A stretch of DNA of 64,000 nucleotides from Chondrinema litorale (GTDB lineage Bacteria > Bacteroidota > Bacteroidia > Cytophagales > Flammeovirgaceae), in NCBI RefSeq assembly GCF_026250525.1, contig NZ_CP111049.1, positions 186,001-250,000 of the forward strand, read 5' to 3'. Below the pieces are notes generated by a model. That model did not search any database and was not told the DNA's origin. It worked only from the letters and a program-made list of their open reading frames with translations. A program made the translations under genes and the position numbers. Below are positions 25,863-34,854 of this stretch, in pieces. Every line of letters starts with the position of its first letter. Within the stretch, counting starts at the first letter, position 1.

Positions 25863-27296
25863 CTATTTAACAGGTTTGATATTCGCATTTAAGTTAAAAA
25901 AATTATTAGGGTCGTATTTCGCTTTAATAGCACTAAGTTTCTGGAAATTATTACCAAAAGAAACTTTCAAAATATCAGAAGGACTACTCATATCACTATT
26001 AAAATTGAAATAAACTTTACCTTGAGAGAAGCCTTGCATCTCGTTAAAAAAATCGCGTGTCCAGTTCATATTTCGCTCATTATCAGCATCATTTAGCCAC
26101 ATGGTATCTATGCTGAGCAAAAATCTGGCATTGCGATCACCAAAGGCTGTTTCATCTGAACCTACTCTACTTATTGCGCCCTGTAAATTTCTTATAGAAA
26201 TTAAAGATTGAGGGTTTTGAACTTCTGCCGCACGTTTAATTACTCTTATCTGCAATTGATCAGTCAGTTCGTCGAGATAAATACATTTCCAATAAGAATT
26301 TAACTTTTGCTTTTCTAAAAATGGATCGAACATTTGTTGTACCATTTTATACGGGTAAACATTACTCATATCTAATAATGGAGTCGCAATTTCTCTCAAA
26401 GGCTGCATCTTTTTTTCGCCTTCTTCAGCTTTACCGGCATACATTCCGGCTACCACTATTACCTTATGGTTATGTAATTCTTCTGGGAAATTTGGATGTT
26501 CAGGAACAGCCCACAGTATACAGTCTGAGGTGATATTATCAGGTGCATTTTTAGTATAATTAACCCAGTAACTTAATACTTTTTCAGCCTCTTTTCTAGG
26601 GTACATACAAGCAGTAAAAAATACGGTTGGACCCAAATCGGTTAGTTTAAACTCAAAGTTTGAAACAATACCAAAGTTTCCACCACCGCCTCTTACAGCC
26701 CAGAATAAATCTGCATTTTCTTTTTCGCTTGCATGAACAAAATTGCCATTTGCCAATACAACATCAGCACCAATAAGATTATCTATACTCATACCAACTT
26801 TTCTCCGCATCCAACTCAGTCCTCCGCCTAAAGTTAATCCGGCAACACCAGTCTCAGACACAACACCACCTGGACATGCTAAACCAAATGCCTGAGTTTC
26901 ATGATCTACATCCAGCCAAGTAGCACCTCCCTGTACATTGGCTGTTTTTCTAATCGGATCAACCCTAACAGATCGCATATTAGAAAGGTCGATTGTAAGT
27001 ACACTGTCACCAACTGCATTACCAGCTACATTATGCCCACCTCCTCTTACAGATACCGACATGTTATTATCCCTAGCGAAGTTAACTGCCGAAATAATAT
27101 CCGCTACACCAGTACATTGCGCAATTACCGACGGATATTTATCTATCATCTTATTCCAAACCAATCTGGAAGTATCATAATCTTTATCATCTCTAAATAT
27201 TAACTTCCCTTTAAAATTGGCTTGAAAATTTTCAATTGCAGCTTCGGGAACTTCTGTTCCCAATGAATTAGAAATAGCGTGAAGTGTACTTTTCAT
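25863..27296 (-). CDS. FAD-binding oxidoreductase, BBE-like, bicovalent flavin
   Basis: 477 residues, vanillyl-alcohol-oxidase/berberine-bridge-enzyme superfamily. The FAD-binding PP-loop region includes RGGGHNVAG with H88 (8-alpha linkage) and GLACPGGVV with C141 (6-S-cysteinyl linkage), so the flavin is probably attached twice. Further marks are GLTLGGGLSWMRRKVG, RGGGGNFGIVSNFEF and the C-terminal BBE segment DPNNFFNLNANI. There is no signal peptide. Such oxidases act on sugars, aldonic acids or secondary metabolites using O2. The gene stands alone with wide gaps on both sides. Confidence 0.9.
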   Translation of the reverse strand: MKSTLHAISNSLGTEVPEAAIENFQANFKGKLIFRDDKDYDTSRLVWNKMIDKYPSVIAQCTGVADIISAVNFARDNNMSVSVRGGGHNVAGNAVGDSVLTIDLSNMRSVRVDPIRKTANVQGGATWLDVDHETQAFGLACPGGVVSETGVAGLTLGGGLSWMRRKVGMSIDNLIGADVVLANGNFVHASEKENADLFWAVRGGGGNFGIVSNFEFKLTDLGPTVFFTACMYPRKEAEKVLSYWVNYTKNAPDNITSDCILWAVPEHPNFPEELHNHKVIVVAGMYAGKAEEGEKKMQPLREIATPLLDMSNVYPYKMVQQMFDPFLEKQKLNSYWKCIYLDELTDQLQIRVIKRAAEVQNPQSLISIRNLQGAISRVGSDETAFGDRNARFLLSIDTMWLNDADNERNMNWTRDFFNEMQGFSQGKVYFNFNSDMSSPSDILKVSFGNNFQKLSAIKAKYDPNNFFNLNANIKPVK

Positions 27297-27896
27297 CTGT
27301 AGATTATTTATGGTGAATAAAAAAGAATCTTATGGCGCTGATTGATCTTTATATCCCTCTGAAGGTTAATTATGATGATTTCAATATAAAATGAATACCT
27401 AATCGCATAGAAGAAACTATGCTTTAGTAAACATTGCTGGCAGAATGCTTTAGTTGCTATTTATTTTATATTCTGGTGATAAAGATTAGATCTGAATTAC
27501 TTGTAAGATGTTATTTATTACAATTACAGATTTGATGAGTACTGATGATAAATATAAATACTTTTATTTTTTAATCATAACACTTTCAGCCAGTTAAAGC
27601 ACTTTTACATTGCTTAAATTAGATTAGACTAAATAATAATTTTGAAAATTTAATTAAATAAAGAATATACATTACTTAACCAAGTATTTGATTGAATGAC
27701 TGTTTTAAGTGAAAATCCGCAAAATGCATTTCATTGTATACTTTGTTATAATTAATCCTAGGCACTCCTTTTCTTGATGATTTTAAGATGATTATCCGAT
27801 TCTGATTATTTTGAGGAAATAATTGCTTTAAAATATGATATAGAGGTTATCAATTTGTTTCTACGTGAAAATAACAATTGAAAATCAGTGCCTTTA
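27297..27896. other. 600-bp intergenic region without recognisable gene
   Basis: AT-rich sequence between two minus-strand genes. No long open frame, tRNA-like fold, repeat or clear terminator was found on either strand. It should hold the promoter of the flavin oxidoreductase gene. Confidence 0.4.
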
Positions 27897-29081
27897 TTAG
27901 AGTAATTTTTGGGTTTCTCCAATACTATCAATTACAAAGTAGCCTGACTTACTAATCATTAAACCTGTTGTCAGATCATTATCACTATGATGCAAGTCTA
28001 TATCTATTACTTTATTGTGATAAAAAGTACTAATTTCATCCACAATGCTATGTCCGATAATCACTTTTTGTCCATTGTATTTTAAAAGTATTTGATCTAG
28101 CACGGATTCTTCAATTTCCTCTTTTGCCAACCCTCTATACCACAAGGGTCCTTTATTTCTGAGTACAAGTTGTTCAATTAAAGAATGGTCTTCCATATTT
28201 TTATCTATACCATTACGAACTATCTCATTTATTTGATTGATAGAATAATTTTGAGTAAACATGTCAGGACTTAAACCTCCATGAACAAATAAAATATCTC
28301 CAATTTTCTCTATAGTGTTTTTGCTTCTTAACCATCTTCCTAACTCTGTATTTGGTAAATACCACTTCTTGTATTCCAAGTCAAGAATTTCAGCGTTTGC
28401 CCAAAATTTTCCATTTACATATTTAAATGCTTTATCATTATAAGCACCTATCAAATTCATAACTTCGTGATTACCCAGAATAAAATGTACTTTACCACCA
28501 GCTTGTTTCGCTTCTTCTTCTAGTTTATAAATCAACCACAAACACTCATTTACATACTTTCCCCTATCAAAAAAATCACCCAATAGCACTAAATGGCCAT
28601 TCCCATAAGTCCATTTATACTGTGAGTTTATCACTCCTGTACCTTTTAAAAAATTACTAAATGCTTCAAAGTTTCCTTCTATATCAGAGATTGCTATCAA
28701 CTTCTCAGGCATTTCAAAAGCTGACTTTTCAATTGCAAAATCTTTCCTAATTGGGACTTCAAATTGTGAATTATTGTATATTACTTGAATAGAGAAATTT
28801 TCTTTAGCGTCAATAGATTGAACTTTTCTAATCAAACTATCTGCTTGAATTTCAGTACTATAAATCGTAGCAGAATCTTGATTATAAATTACAATGGGCT
28901 GTTCAAACTCAGGAGTTTTTTTATCCATTTCATCAACATAACTAGGCGTTTTTATTTTCCAACCTCCTGGAGCTAAAGGAATTACAGTAATGAAACCAAA
29001 TAATGCCAAGGTTACACATATAAGCAGATAGCCTAAATAAATAGTTACAGGTATTTTAACAATGCTAAGAAACTTCTTCAT
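27897..29081 (-). CDS. Membrane-anchored metallophosphoesterase (Shewanella-like phosphatase type)
   Basis: 394 residues. One N-terminal transmembrane helix (about 10-35) leaves the enzyme outside the cytoplasm. The calcineurin-like core begins near 127 and shows SDIEGN (D133, E135), GDFFDRG, LGNHEVMN and GHS, in the usual order, plus LFVHGGLSPD. In most of the superfamily the first motif is DxH; here Glu takes the place of the metal-binding His, a variant I recall in Bacteroidota members. It should remove phosphate from proteins or small molecules in the periplasm. Stand-alone gene. Confidence 0.87.
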   Translation of the reverse strand: MKKFLSIVKIPVTIYLGYLLICVTLALFGFITVIPLAPGGWKIKTPSYVDEMDKKTPEFEQPIVIYNQDSATIYSTEIQADSLIRKVQSIDAKENFSIQVIYNNSQFEVPIRKDFAIEKSAFEMPEKLIAISDIEGNFEAFSNFLKGTGVINSQYKWTYGNGHLVLLGDFFDRGKYVNECLWLIYKLEEEAKQAGGKVHFILGNHEVMNLIGAYNDKAFKYVNGKFWANAEILDLEYKKWYLPNTELGRWLRSKNTIEKIGDILFVHGGLSPDMFTQNYSINQINEIVRNGIDKNMEDHSLIEQLVLRNKGPLWYRGLAKEEIEESVLDQILLKYNGQKVIIGHSIVDEISTFYHNKVIDIDLHHSDNDLTTGLMISKSGYFVIDSIGETQKLL

Positions 29082-29211
29082 CTTGCAATGTTAAAATAGA
29101 ATTACAATTAGTAACTATTTATAGGCAAATACTTGTTTAAAGGGAGATTATTTAGATAAAAGGTACAAATTAAGTTTATAAATATGAGAATAAATGCAGA
29201 TGCATATTCAA

Positions 29212-29242
29212 AAAGTGCAAGCTTGTCCATTACTTGCACTTT
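29212..29242 (-). terminator. Terminator of the sialate O-acetylesterase gene
   Basis: Perfect 10-bp stem (AAAGTGCAAG 29212-29221, CTTGCACTTT 29233-29242), 11-nt loop, ending on the minus strand in a T run. It lies 10 bp after the stop. Confidence 0.8.
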
Positions 29243-29251
29243 CTTAAAGTC

Positions 29252-31213
29252 TTATTCCGGTTGGGTCATTACTTTCCAGTTATCTGTACGGAATGGAGTA
29301 GCTGGCAAACCTGTATTATTGGTGAGGTTTCCATCTGGGTTATTTGCCCAATCGTATCTTACTGCTACTGGATTTGCAACCTCACTTGCACTTACAATTA
29401 TCTTATTCCCTTCAATTTTGGCAGTTGCCCAATGATATTTTTGATCTTCTCCTGCAATAGCAAAACCTTTTAATAATTCGCCATCGGTTGTTTTTAAACC
29501 TTCTGTTCCTATAAACTCGACTTCTATCGTGTTCCCCTTTATCTCATAACTTTTAAACATAGGACCAAAAGCAGCTATATCTTGCTTATAAACCAGATTT
29601 TCTGCTATTGCTACCAATCTATTTCCTACATCTTTTTTGTTTGTTGGATGAATATTGTCTGTTTCTCCCAAATCGATTGTGGTAACCATCCCAGTGTTTG
29701 GAAGAGCCAAAGTTTTGTATTGTGATTCTCGTAAAACTGCCCATTTACCATCAGAAGGTTCTGTTTCTTTTTTGTAGTAATTAGGAAGTTGTATAAATAA
29801 AAATGGCAAATATCCCTGCTCAAACCTGATTCGCCAGTCTGTAATCATCATAGGGAATAACTCACGATAATTATAAGCATCATCCTCATTATTCTCACCT
29901 TGATACCAAATAAAACCTTTTAAACCATACGGTAGCAATGGGTTAATCATTCCATTAAACAAATAAGTGGAATATTGCTGGTAATAGTAAATCTTAGGAA
30001 TCAGTGGCTCTAAACCTTTCTCAAATTTCCAGTCACCTGTTAAGCTCATTTTATCTTTGCCATTAGTAAGATAGATCACATCAGCAGGAGGATTGAGTCC
30101 GCCACCACCCCAAAGAGCAGCTATTCTTAAAGCAATAGTATTTTCTCCCTTATTAATCGCTGAAACTGGAATTGTATAAGTGTGCGTAGCATTGGCATTC
30201 CATTGGTTTTTGCAAATCTCAACACCATTAAAATAGATGGAATAATTCATTTCAGGATGCCCCAAATTGATTGTTAAATCTTTCTTTGTAAATGCACCTT
30301 TCAGGTTTACTTTTTTACGCAGCCAAATCATTCCTTCGTAAATATCTGAATTCCAATCTGCTTCATGCTCAGGTTCCCAATCTTTTATAACTCCGGGAAT
30401 GCTTACTGTTTTCCAGTTGCTATCATCTAACTTTGGGTCTGCATGTTTCTTTACCAATTCCTCTTTTGGATTATATACAATGTCCCAGAATTTTTTTAAC
30501 TCTACCGAATCTCTACCAAAGTCTTCTACAGTTACAGTATCATTTACAATTACCTTTTCTTTTGCCGCTGAGTTGGTAAGCAACATCTCACGACTCGTCC
30601 AAGCTTCTACAGGAGTACCACCCCAAGTACTTTGTACAATGCCAATAGGCACATTTATATCTGCCTGAATTTTCTTAGCAAAATAATAACCGACAGCGGT
30701 GATATCTTTTACACTGGCAGTGTCACAGATCGTCCAACTAGTTTCTAATACTTCGTCTTGGGGTTCAAGTGTAAAGTGATGAGGAACTTTAAAAAAACGA
30801 ATATTTTTGTTTAGTGCTTTGGGAATATCTTCTTTGCCACTGGCTGACTGTTGCACTTGCCACTCCATATTAGATTGACCAGAAGCCAACCACACATCAC
30901 CAATAAGCACATCAGAATAGACAAATGCTGGAGACTTTAATTCAGCATTATATATTTTCAATTCGTATGGTCCACCAGCTTGTAGTTCTGGAATATACAC
31001 CTTCCAATTGCCATCTGCATTGGTAGTGGTTGTTATTAAATATTCGGCTAGTTCGACTTGAATTTTGGTACCGGGATCAGCTTTTCCCCAGATGGGTATA
31101 TCTGTCTGGCGCTGTAGCACCATATGATCATTAAAAATTTTAGGCATGGTAATCTGCGCAAAGGCAGGTATGTGGGCAGCTAGTATAAATAGTATTCCTA
31201 TTATCTTTTTCAA
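29252..31213 (-). CDS. Sialate O-acetylesterase (SASA family)
   Basis: 653 residues with a signal peptide cleaved after PAFAQ. The SGNH-like esterase core shows the nucleophile motif ASGQSNMEW and a split domain with a jelly-roll insertion (about 245-380, IWLRKKVNLKGAF onward). The core resumes with FIWYQGENNEDD and the catalytic Asp/His segment DNIHPTNKKDVGNR. Family members remove acetyl groups from sialic acids or, in environmental Bacteroidota, from acetylated polysaccharides. No sugar-binding SusCD pair or glycoside hydrolase is adjacent, so its substrate is open. Likely periplasmic. Confidence 0.92.
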   Translation of the reverse strand: MKKIIGILFILAAHIPAFAQITMPKIFNDHMVLQRQTDIPIWGKADPGTKIQVELAEYLITTTTNADGNWKVYIPELQAGGPYELKIYNAELKSPAFVYSDVLIGDVWLASGQSNMEWQVQQSASGKEDIPKALNKNIRFFKVPHHFTLEPQDEVLETSWTICDTASVKDITAVGYYFAKKIQADINVPIGIVQSTWGGTPVEAWTSREMLLTNSAAKEKVIVNDTVTVEDFGRDSVELKKFWDIVYNPKEELVKKHADPKLDDSNWKTVSIPGVIKDWEPEHEADWNSDIYEGMIWLRKKVNLKGAFTKKDLTINLGHPEMNYSIYFNGVEICKNQWNANATHTYTIPVSAINKGENTIALRIAALWGGGGLNPPADVIYLTNGKDKMSLTGDWKFEKGLEPLIPKIYYYQQYSTYLFNGMINPLLPYGLKGFIWYQGENNEDDAYNYRELFPMMITDWRIRFEQGYLPFLFIQLPNYYKKETEPSDGKWAVLRESQYKTLALPNTGMVTTIDLGETDNIHPTNKKDVGNRLVAIAENLVYKQDIAAFGPMFKSYEIKGNTIEVEFIGTEGLKTTDGELLKGFAIAGEDQKYHWATAKIEGNKIIVSASEVANPVAVRYDWANNPDGNLTNNTGLPATPFRTDNWKVMTQPE

Positions 31214-31484
31214 AACGAAATTTGTTTTTTGGTCAATCGAATTATTTGTAATAGGCTAAATTAATTTCGATCACCTTAAAACCAAACTAAGTCTGCTTAT
31301 CGAAATCAAACTAAACACAGTTGGAAACATTTTAACCATTCTTGTATTCAAGTCATATCTTAATAAATGCTAATAATTAGGCAAAAATACAACAGGAAGC
31401 AATTATGAAACCGTAAGAATAGAAAGTAACTTCCATACCATCCGAAACCCCATCTTATCTCTTAATAATTAATTTTTTAATCAA

Positions 31485-33062
31485 ATGAAGTTTCTTCACT
31501 TATTTTTAATTCTAATTTTTACAATTACGTCTTGTGATGTTCTAAACATTGAGAAAGAAATAGAAAAACATAATAATCAATCGAATGAAAACGAAAAAAA
31601 ATTTGGTGATTTTATGGAACGGCCCACAGATATTTTTGTAAATACCACAGGCCAAGACGATCATGTGTTTGATATATGTGATGGCAAAGGAGATTGTAAT
31701 CTAGTTGATGCTATTGAAACAGCAAATTTACGTGGAGGAACCACTACAATTCATTTACAAAAAGGAAAAAACTATTATCTTTCAGAAGCTGCATATTTTA
31801 CTAAAAAGGAAAAACCAGATGGTACTTACCAATTAGTGTTAAGCCATTCAGTAAAAGATAGTGGATTACCTGTAATTAAATCTACAATTATTATCGAAGG
31901 CAATGGTGCTACATTAAAGAGACGAGTTACTCGGACTCAAGTTTTTGATAAACCTGATAGTAATCAGATATTTAGAATTATACATAATTCTAATAGCGGA
32001 GATTTAACTCTAAAAAATGTTACACTCAGTGAAGGAATTATTGATACAAAAGAAAATTTTTCTGAAACTCAAAATGGTAACGGAGGAGCGATTTATAATG
32101 CAGGAAAATTAACCCTTGAGAATGTAACTATAAAAAATAATCAAGCATCAAAAAATGGCGGCGCAATATTTAGTATTGGGCCAGTATCAATTAGCAATTC
32201 TGATATAAATCAAAATAATGCCCTAAATGATGGTGGTGGACTATTTATACTCGGATTTGATAATATTGAAATTGATAATAGTTCATTCACTCACAATACA
32301 AGCAGTGGTAAAGGTGGAGGTATTTTTTGTGATGCTGAATTGACATTAACTTCTAGCAATCTTTCATTCAATAATAGTGAGCAAGGAGGTGGTATATATT
32401 TGGGACACGATAAAATATTATACAATATTTTTAATAAATTGACCTATTCACCTGCATTTATTGATCAATGTATAATTGAATCTAATGAAACCAGTAAAGC
32501 TGGTGGAGGTATTTTTTGTGAAATTACTGAGCCAGATGAAACGATGATGGGTTATCCATCTTCATCTAGTCTTTTAAATCTTACAATACACAGGAGTACA
32601 ATAACAAATAACATTGCTACCAGAGGAGGAGGAATTATGAACTGGTTTGCCACTATGTATTTAAAAGATATAACCATATTAAATAATGAAGCTCACCAAG
32701 ATTATGATTCAGGAGCTGGAGGAGGCATGCATTTCGAATTTGGATTTGCCCATATGGAAAATACAGTGATTGCTAAAAACCCAGTTGGAGGAGATTTAGG
32801 CGGATTAACTGTTAATATCGGATATATATCAGAAAGTGTAAATTTTGTTGGTGATCAAACTTTCACTGGACCAGATATTATTCATGGTAACCCAATGATA
32901 AAAACATTGTCTGTCTCACGAGATACAAAAGTGTACATTCCTATGCCTGGAAGTCCGTTGATTGATGCTGGTACAGCCATGAGTTGTCTGGCTACAGACC
33001 AAAGAGATTTACCAAGACCTGTAGGCTCTGCATGCGATTTGGGAGCAGTAGAAGTTCAATAA
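31485..33062 (+). CDS. Parallel beta-helix lipoprotein (choice-of-anchor Q type)
   Basis: 525 residues. Signal peptide with lipobox ITSC (Cys17), then a charged linker. The rest has right-handed beta-helix repeats rich in Asn and Gly, e.g. NGGAIFSIG, DGGGLFILG, GKGGGIFCD, KAGGGIFCE and TRGGGIMNW, at roughly 20-30-residue steps. It ends in the choice-of-anchor-Q segment RDLPRPVGSACDLGAVE. Such proteins are surface adhesins or polysaccharide-binding/lyase-like proteins. No catalytic site is evident. It appears monocistronic, with 271 bp of upstream sequence. Confidence 0.85.
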   Translation: MKFLHLFLILIFTITSCDVLNIEKEIEKHNNQSNENEKKFGDFMERPTDIFVNTTGQDDHVFDICDGKGDCNLVDAIETANLRGGTTTIHLQKGKNYYLSEAAYFTKKEKPDGTYQLVLSHSVKDSGLPVIKSTIIIEGNGATLKRRVTRTQVFDKPDSNQIFRIIHNSNSGDLTLKNVTLSEGIIDTKENFSETQNGNGGAIYNAGKLTLENVTIKNNQASKNGGAIFSIGPVSISNSDINQNNALNDGGGLFILGFDNIEIDNSSFTHNTSSGKGGGIFCDAELTLTSSNLSFNNSEQGGGIYLGHDKILYNIFNKLTYSPAFIDQCIIESNETSKAGGGIFCEITEPDETMMGYPSSSSLLNLTIHRSTITNNIATRGGGIMNWFATMYLKDITILNNEAHQDYDSGAGGGMHFEFGFAHMENTVIAKNPVGGDLGGLTVNIGYISESVNFVGDQTFTGPDIIHGNPMIKTLSVSRDTKVYIPMPGSPLIDAGTAMSCLATDQRDLPRPVGSACDLGAVEVQ

Positions 33063-33078
33063 TCTTAAAACAAAAAAA

Positions 33079-33107
33079 CCAGCTTGGTTAAAAATTATCC
33101 AAGCTGG
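33079..33107 (-). terminator. Terminator between beta-helix lipoprotein and cupredoxin-like gene
   Basis: Perfect 9-bp stem (CCAGCTTGG 33079-33087, CCAAGCTGG 33099-33107), 11-nt loop. The T run is on the minus strand, so it mainly serves the cupredoxin-like gene, but it probably also stops the convergent transcript. Confidence 0.8.
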
Positions 33108-33135
33108 CTATTTACAAAACACGAACAACAATTAT

Positions 33136-33504
33136 CTATTCAACAATCAGTGTATATTGCGGTGTAGGGTTTAGTGGACAGAAGTACACGTACTCCCCTT
33201 TTTTTAATGTTACTTCTTTAGAACTTGAAGTTTCTCCTTTCTTAATGGCATTTTGCACATAAGCATCCTTAATGTGAAACTCCATATCTGTTTTTCCTTT
33301 GGGAGCTAATACAAATCCCAATTCGCGATCTACACCTTGGTTTGTTACTTCAAAAATGTAAGTTCCTTCTTTAAGTGTTAGGCTCTCCGTTTCAAAAGCA
33401 CCTTCTGTTTGAGTAAGTTTGATGGTTTCTACTTCTTGAGCAAACAACTGTACTGAGAAGAGACTCATTAATAATAAAAGACCAAATGCTAAATTTTTTT
33501 TCAT
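33136..33504 (-). CDS. Cupredoxin-like exported protein without an obvious copper site
   Basis: 122 residues with a signal peptide cut after LFAQ. The remainder has the beta-sandwich pattern of cupredoxins: LTLKEGTYIFEVTNQG, a charged middle, and KGEYVYFCPLNPTPQYTLIVE at the end. The cysteine (C109) is where blue-copper proteins have their Cys ligand, but the following His and Met ligands are not present, so a type 1 copper centre is doubtful. It could be a periplasmic binding or structural protein. Small monocistronic gene. Confidence 0.8.
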   Translation of the reverse strand: MKKNLAFGLLLLMSLFSVQLFAQEVETIKLTQTEGAFETESLTLKEGTYIFEVTNQGVDRELGFVLAPKGKTDMEFHIKDAYVQNAIKKGETSSSKEVTLKKGEYVYFCPLNPTPQYTLIVE

Positions 33505-33948
33505 AAAGATTTAATTAAAGTTTAAAGTTTCAATTAATATTTAGTGCTGTAGATTCGAGTACAAAGTTGGAGTTGAAAGAGCCCTAGCTGTTAGTCAAGA
33601 ATTCCCTTTGTGTTGGCAATAATTCCTATCTCGGTTTCGATTAGCTCGCGAATGTTTTCTATTCTATTTGAAAGCTCTATAATTGTGGAAGTGAAATGAT
33701 AGGATTGACGCAATTCTAAAAAAATCTTCGATTTTGAAAGTTTTTAGAGGATTTTGGGAACTATTAAAAACTACTTACAGTTCCTCCTGCAATTGCGACA
33801 AAGTATTTCCTGTAAATCTAAAGGGGGATAAACTAACAATCATTTCACTAAACTGTTAAAACAATAATTTTAGCTGCTGTAGAAGAAATGATTTAAGTTT
33901 AACCGAAACCGGTTTTAATTTTTTGAAAGAACCGGAAATGCCATTAAG
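33505..33948. other. Intergenic region with a possible gene remnant
   Basis: A 444-bp gap between divergent genes. It should contain promoters for both. On the minus strand, positions 33591-33746 hold a 50-codon open frame with plausible protein character but no start (listed separately). No terminator or repeat is evident. Confidence 0.35.
33591..33743 (-). pseudogene. Possible coding remnant (C-terminal fragment)
   Basis: A 50-codon frame with no ATG, closed by TAA at 33591-33593 and preceded in frame by a stop at 33744-33746. The translation is helix-like and amphipathic (for example STIIELSNRIENIRELIETE) and looks more like real protein than random AT-rich DNA. A second short frame in another register further upstream on the same strand (ending SQLQEEL) would fit an older, frameshifted gene. 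I cannot name a family. It could also be chance. Confidence 0.25.
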
Positions 33949-34701
33949 ATGGAAAGTGAAAAGGATAATTTACTTGTTGCAATAAAACCTCAAACGCAGA
34001 GACAAAAAAATACTGCGGTTTTGCTTTTTGCTAATTCTGGCAAAAAAGAAGCAACATCTAAAAAATTTATTGGGAAAGGCAAAAAGCTTAATACGCAAAT
34101 AGCTTCTGCGCTTAATAAGCATGCAATAGCTACTGTAAAAGCAGCAGGAATTAATTTGGTTTTGATGGATGAAACCAAACAAAGAGGCAATTCATTTGGT
34201 GAAAAACTCTGGAATGCAAGTGAAGATGTTTTTGCATTAGGTTATCAATCGATCATTGTAATCGGTAATGATTCGCCGCAACTAAATGCTGAGCATTTAC
34301 AATTTACAGCTAAGCAGCTAAATAATAATAAGCCAGTAATTGGGCCTTCTGCCGATGGTGGTTTTTATCTGCTTGGGATGCATAAAAATGATTTTGATAA
34401 AGTATCATTTTTAAATCTGCCTTGGAGAAAAGCAAACCTTTTCTTTGCAGTAAAACAGCATTTCAACCAACAAAACCAAGTTGCAGAAATTCTTGCAGAA
34501 CTTACTGATGCTGATGATGAGGCTTCACTAAAAAGAATTTTAAAAGTTGCTAGTCTCACAGTTAGTTTAAATCCATTTCTCAAGCTCTTATTAAATCTGT
34601 TTAATAGTCTAAGTGAATTTGCTACAATTCTAAATGAACAGATTAATGAGTTTCTTTTCATTTCTAAAAAATCTTCGAGAGCTCCTCCCCTTTCAGTCTA
34701 A
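33949..34701 (+). CDS. DUF2064 / TIGR04282-type rSAM-associated glycosyltransferase
   Basis: 250 residues. GT-A-like fold with the family's core motifs: RGNSFGEKLWNASEDVFALG, IVIGNDSPQLNAEHL, and VIGPSADGGFYLLGM (metal/nucleotide-sugar pocket). The family was named for genomic association with radical SAM proteins, and some members are now called arsenosugar-biosynthesis glycosyltransferases. A radical SAM gene lies about 7 kb downstream in the same direction. The N-terminus (about 1-45) is longer and more lysine-rich than I expect, and the usual KTRL motif is not seen. It precedes the TonB receptor by 153 bp. Confidence 0.82.
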   Translation: MESEKDNLLVAIKPQTQRQKNTAVLLFANSGKKEATSKKFIGKGKKLNTQIASALNKHAIATVKAAGINLVLMDETKQRGNSFGEKLWNASEDVFALGYQSIIVIGNDSPQLNAEHLQFTAKQLNNNKPVIGPSADGGFYLLGMHKNDFDKVSFLNLPWRKANLFFAVKQHFNQQNQVAEILAELTDADDEASLKRILKVASLTVSLNPFLKLLLNLFNSLSEFATILNEQINEFLFISKKSSRAPPLSV

Positions 34702-34854
34702 GATTATTTATTCTCAAATAATCAATTTCTAATTCTCACATAGTTTTCTTGCTTGCCAAAACACAAGCAAAACGATCTGCTATTTTCAATGCTCTTCATT
34801 GAATATGATAGCTAGGTCTGCCTTTATCTATTTTTTGCTTATTAAAACATTCGA
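34702..34854 (+). promoter_or_regulatory. Leader of the TonB receptor/ABC operon with two hairpins
   Basis: Between the glycosyltransferase and the TonB receptor gene there are two perfect 7-bp hairpins: TTGCTTG/CAAGCAA (34749-34755, 34764-34770) and TTCAATG/CATTGAA (34785-34791, 34797-34803). Neither is followed by a T run, so they are not standard terminators. They may belong to a structured leader or be operator sites. I recognise no known riboswitch consensus in it. Confidence 0.3.

Noticed and set aside
34664..34701. Frameshift at the proline-rich end of the DUF2064 gene
   Set aside because: The C-terminus beyond the core domain looks unusual, but no alternative frame continues a family motif; more likely normal length variation.
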